Shown one piece after another: positions 50,652-51,274 of a stretch of 51,274 nucleotides of DNA (the stretch's first letter is position 1; the number at the start of each line of letters is the position of its first letter). The translations under genes and the position numbers were made by a program. Source of the stretch: Actinomycetes bacterium (GTDB taxonomy: Bacteria; Actinomycetota; Acidimicrobiia; Acidimicrobiales; Bog-793); assembly GCA_021809425.1 (NCBI GenBank), contig JAKBAA010000012.1, positions 1 to 51,274 of the forward strand, given 5' to 3'. The notes under the pieces were generated by a model. That model worked only from the letters and a program-made list of their open reading frames with translations, was not told the DNA's origin and did not search any database.

Positions 50652-51274
50652 TCAGCTCCCGGCCGGCGGCCCCGGGTCGTCGACCCGTCGGTCGCGCGCC
50701 CCGTAGAAGGCGAGCACCTGCAGCTCGGCGGCCAGGTCGACGTTGCGCAGCCGGACGTCCGCCGGCAGCAGCAGCCGTGCCGGCGCGAAGTTCAGGATGG
50801 CCCGCACCCCCGCCGCCACCAGCCGCTCGGCGGCCGCCTGCGCCGCGTCCGCCGGCGTGGCGAGCAGCGCCACGGCGATCTGCTCGCGCCGCACCACCTC
50901 GGCGAGCCGGCTCGCGTGCTCGACCAGCACCCCGGCGACCACCGAGCCGACGAGGCGCGGGTCGGCGTCGACGAGCGCCGCCACCCGGAACCCCCGCGAG
51001 GCGAACGTCCCCGACCGTGCCAGCGCCCGACCGAGGTTCCCGACCCCCACCACGGCGATCGGCCACTCGCGGTCGAGGGCCAGCTCGCGCTCGATCCGGT
51101 CGAGCAGCTGGCCCACGTCGTACCCGGTGCCCCGTGTCCCGTACGACCCCAGCCGGGCGAGGTCCCGGCGGACGGTCGCGGCGTTCACCCCGGTCAGTCG
51201 GGAGAGCTCCGCCGAGGAGACCGTCGCCGGCTCCGACCCGGCGAGCACGTCGAGGGCGCGCCGGTACACCGGCA
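50652..51274 (-). CDS. rex: Redox-sensing transcriptional repressor Rex (5' end beyond window)
   Basis: Rex is a dimeric repressor that binds DNA when NAD+ is high and is released by NADH. The visible 207 codons begin inside the winged-helix domain (YRRALDVLAG, then TGVNAATVRRDLARLGSYG) and include the Gly-rich segment RGTGYDV, the Rossmann motif VGVGNLGRALA, and the C-terminal NFAPARLLLPADVRLRNVD and LQVLAFYG. The frame is open to the window edge, and family comparison suggests about 15-20 N-terminal residues are missing; the in-frame GTG at 51269 is probably internal. It lies directly upstream of hemA in the same direction, an arrangement common in actinobacteria. Confidence 0.95.
   Translation of the reverse strand, partial: PVYRRALDVLAGSEPATVSSAELSRLTGVNAATVRRDLARLGSYGTRGTGYDVGQLLDRIERELALDREWPIAVVGVGNLGRALARSGTFASRGFRVAALVDADPRLVGSVVAGVLVEHASRLAEVVRREQIAVALLATPADAAQAAAERLVAAGVRAILNFAPARLLLPADVRLRNVDLAAELQVLAFYGARDRRVDDPGPPAGS

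Overview
The window is very GC-rich chromosomal DNA from an actinobacterium. RpoB and RpoC align closely with mycobacterial sequences as I know them. The gene order rpmG / tRNA-Trp / secE / nusG / rplKA / rplJL / rpoBC / rpsLG / fusA / tuf / S10 operon is actinobacterial. Very high GC and the mixture of features would fit the class Acidimicrobiia, but that placement is an inference and 16S or marker-protein trees would be needed. I see no insertion sequence, integrase, prophage, CRISPR array or rRNA; this is core genome.

Layout. (1) 1-23290, all on the minus strand: two tRNAs (Thr, Met), rpmG, an ECF sigma factor with its zinc-binding anti-sigma, tRNA-Trp, secE, nusG, rplK, rplA, an L10 leader RNA, rplJ, rplL, rpoB, rpoC, rpsL, rpsG, fusA, tuf, rpsJ, rplC, rplD, rplW, rplB, rpsS, rplV and the start of rpsC, cut by the window edge. 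Good sigma70-like promoters precede rpoB and rpsL. (2) 23291-27148: a small mixed region with a GNAT acetyltransferase (+), a polytopic mannosyltransferase (-), a secreted SGNH hydrolase (+), tRNA-Tyr (-) and yajQ (+). (3) 27149-43072, minus: a complete 14-gene nuoA-N operon for NADH:quinone oxidoreductase with tightly overlapping genes. (4) 43172-44467, plus: a geranylgeranyl/menaquinone reductase-like flavoprotein divergent from nuoA. (5) 44496-51274, minus: rex (cut at its 5' end), hemA, hemC, a cobA-hemD fusion, hemB and hemL.

How the genes fit together. Regions 1 and 3 are the transcription/translation core and respiratory complex I. The flavoprotein next to nuo may saturate a menaquinone side chain, so it could act on complex I's own electron acceptor. 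Rex senses NADH/NAD+ and heads the tetrapyrrole genes, which make haem and precorrin-2 from glutamyl-tRNA.

Nothing in the window amounts to a clearly new multi-gene system. The observations most worth a second look are: a perfect 12-copy octamer array filling the space between the convergent yajQ and nuoN; hemC with no ATG/GTG/TTG start and an apparent CTG start in a CTGA overlap; a TANNNT hexamer 6-9 nt before the start codon of every stand-alone gene (leaderless transcription); an ECF sigma/anti-sigma pair in the rpmG-tRNA-Trp slot that holds hadABC in mycobacteria; and long low-complexity tails on S3, L22, L4 and L10, with L22 and L10 tails growing by 30-bp duplications.
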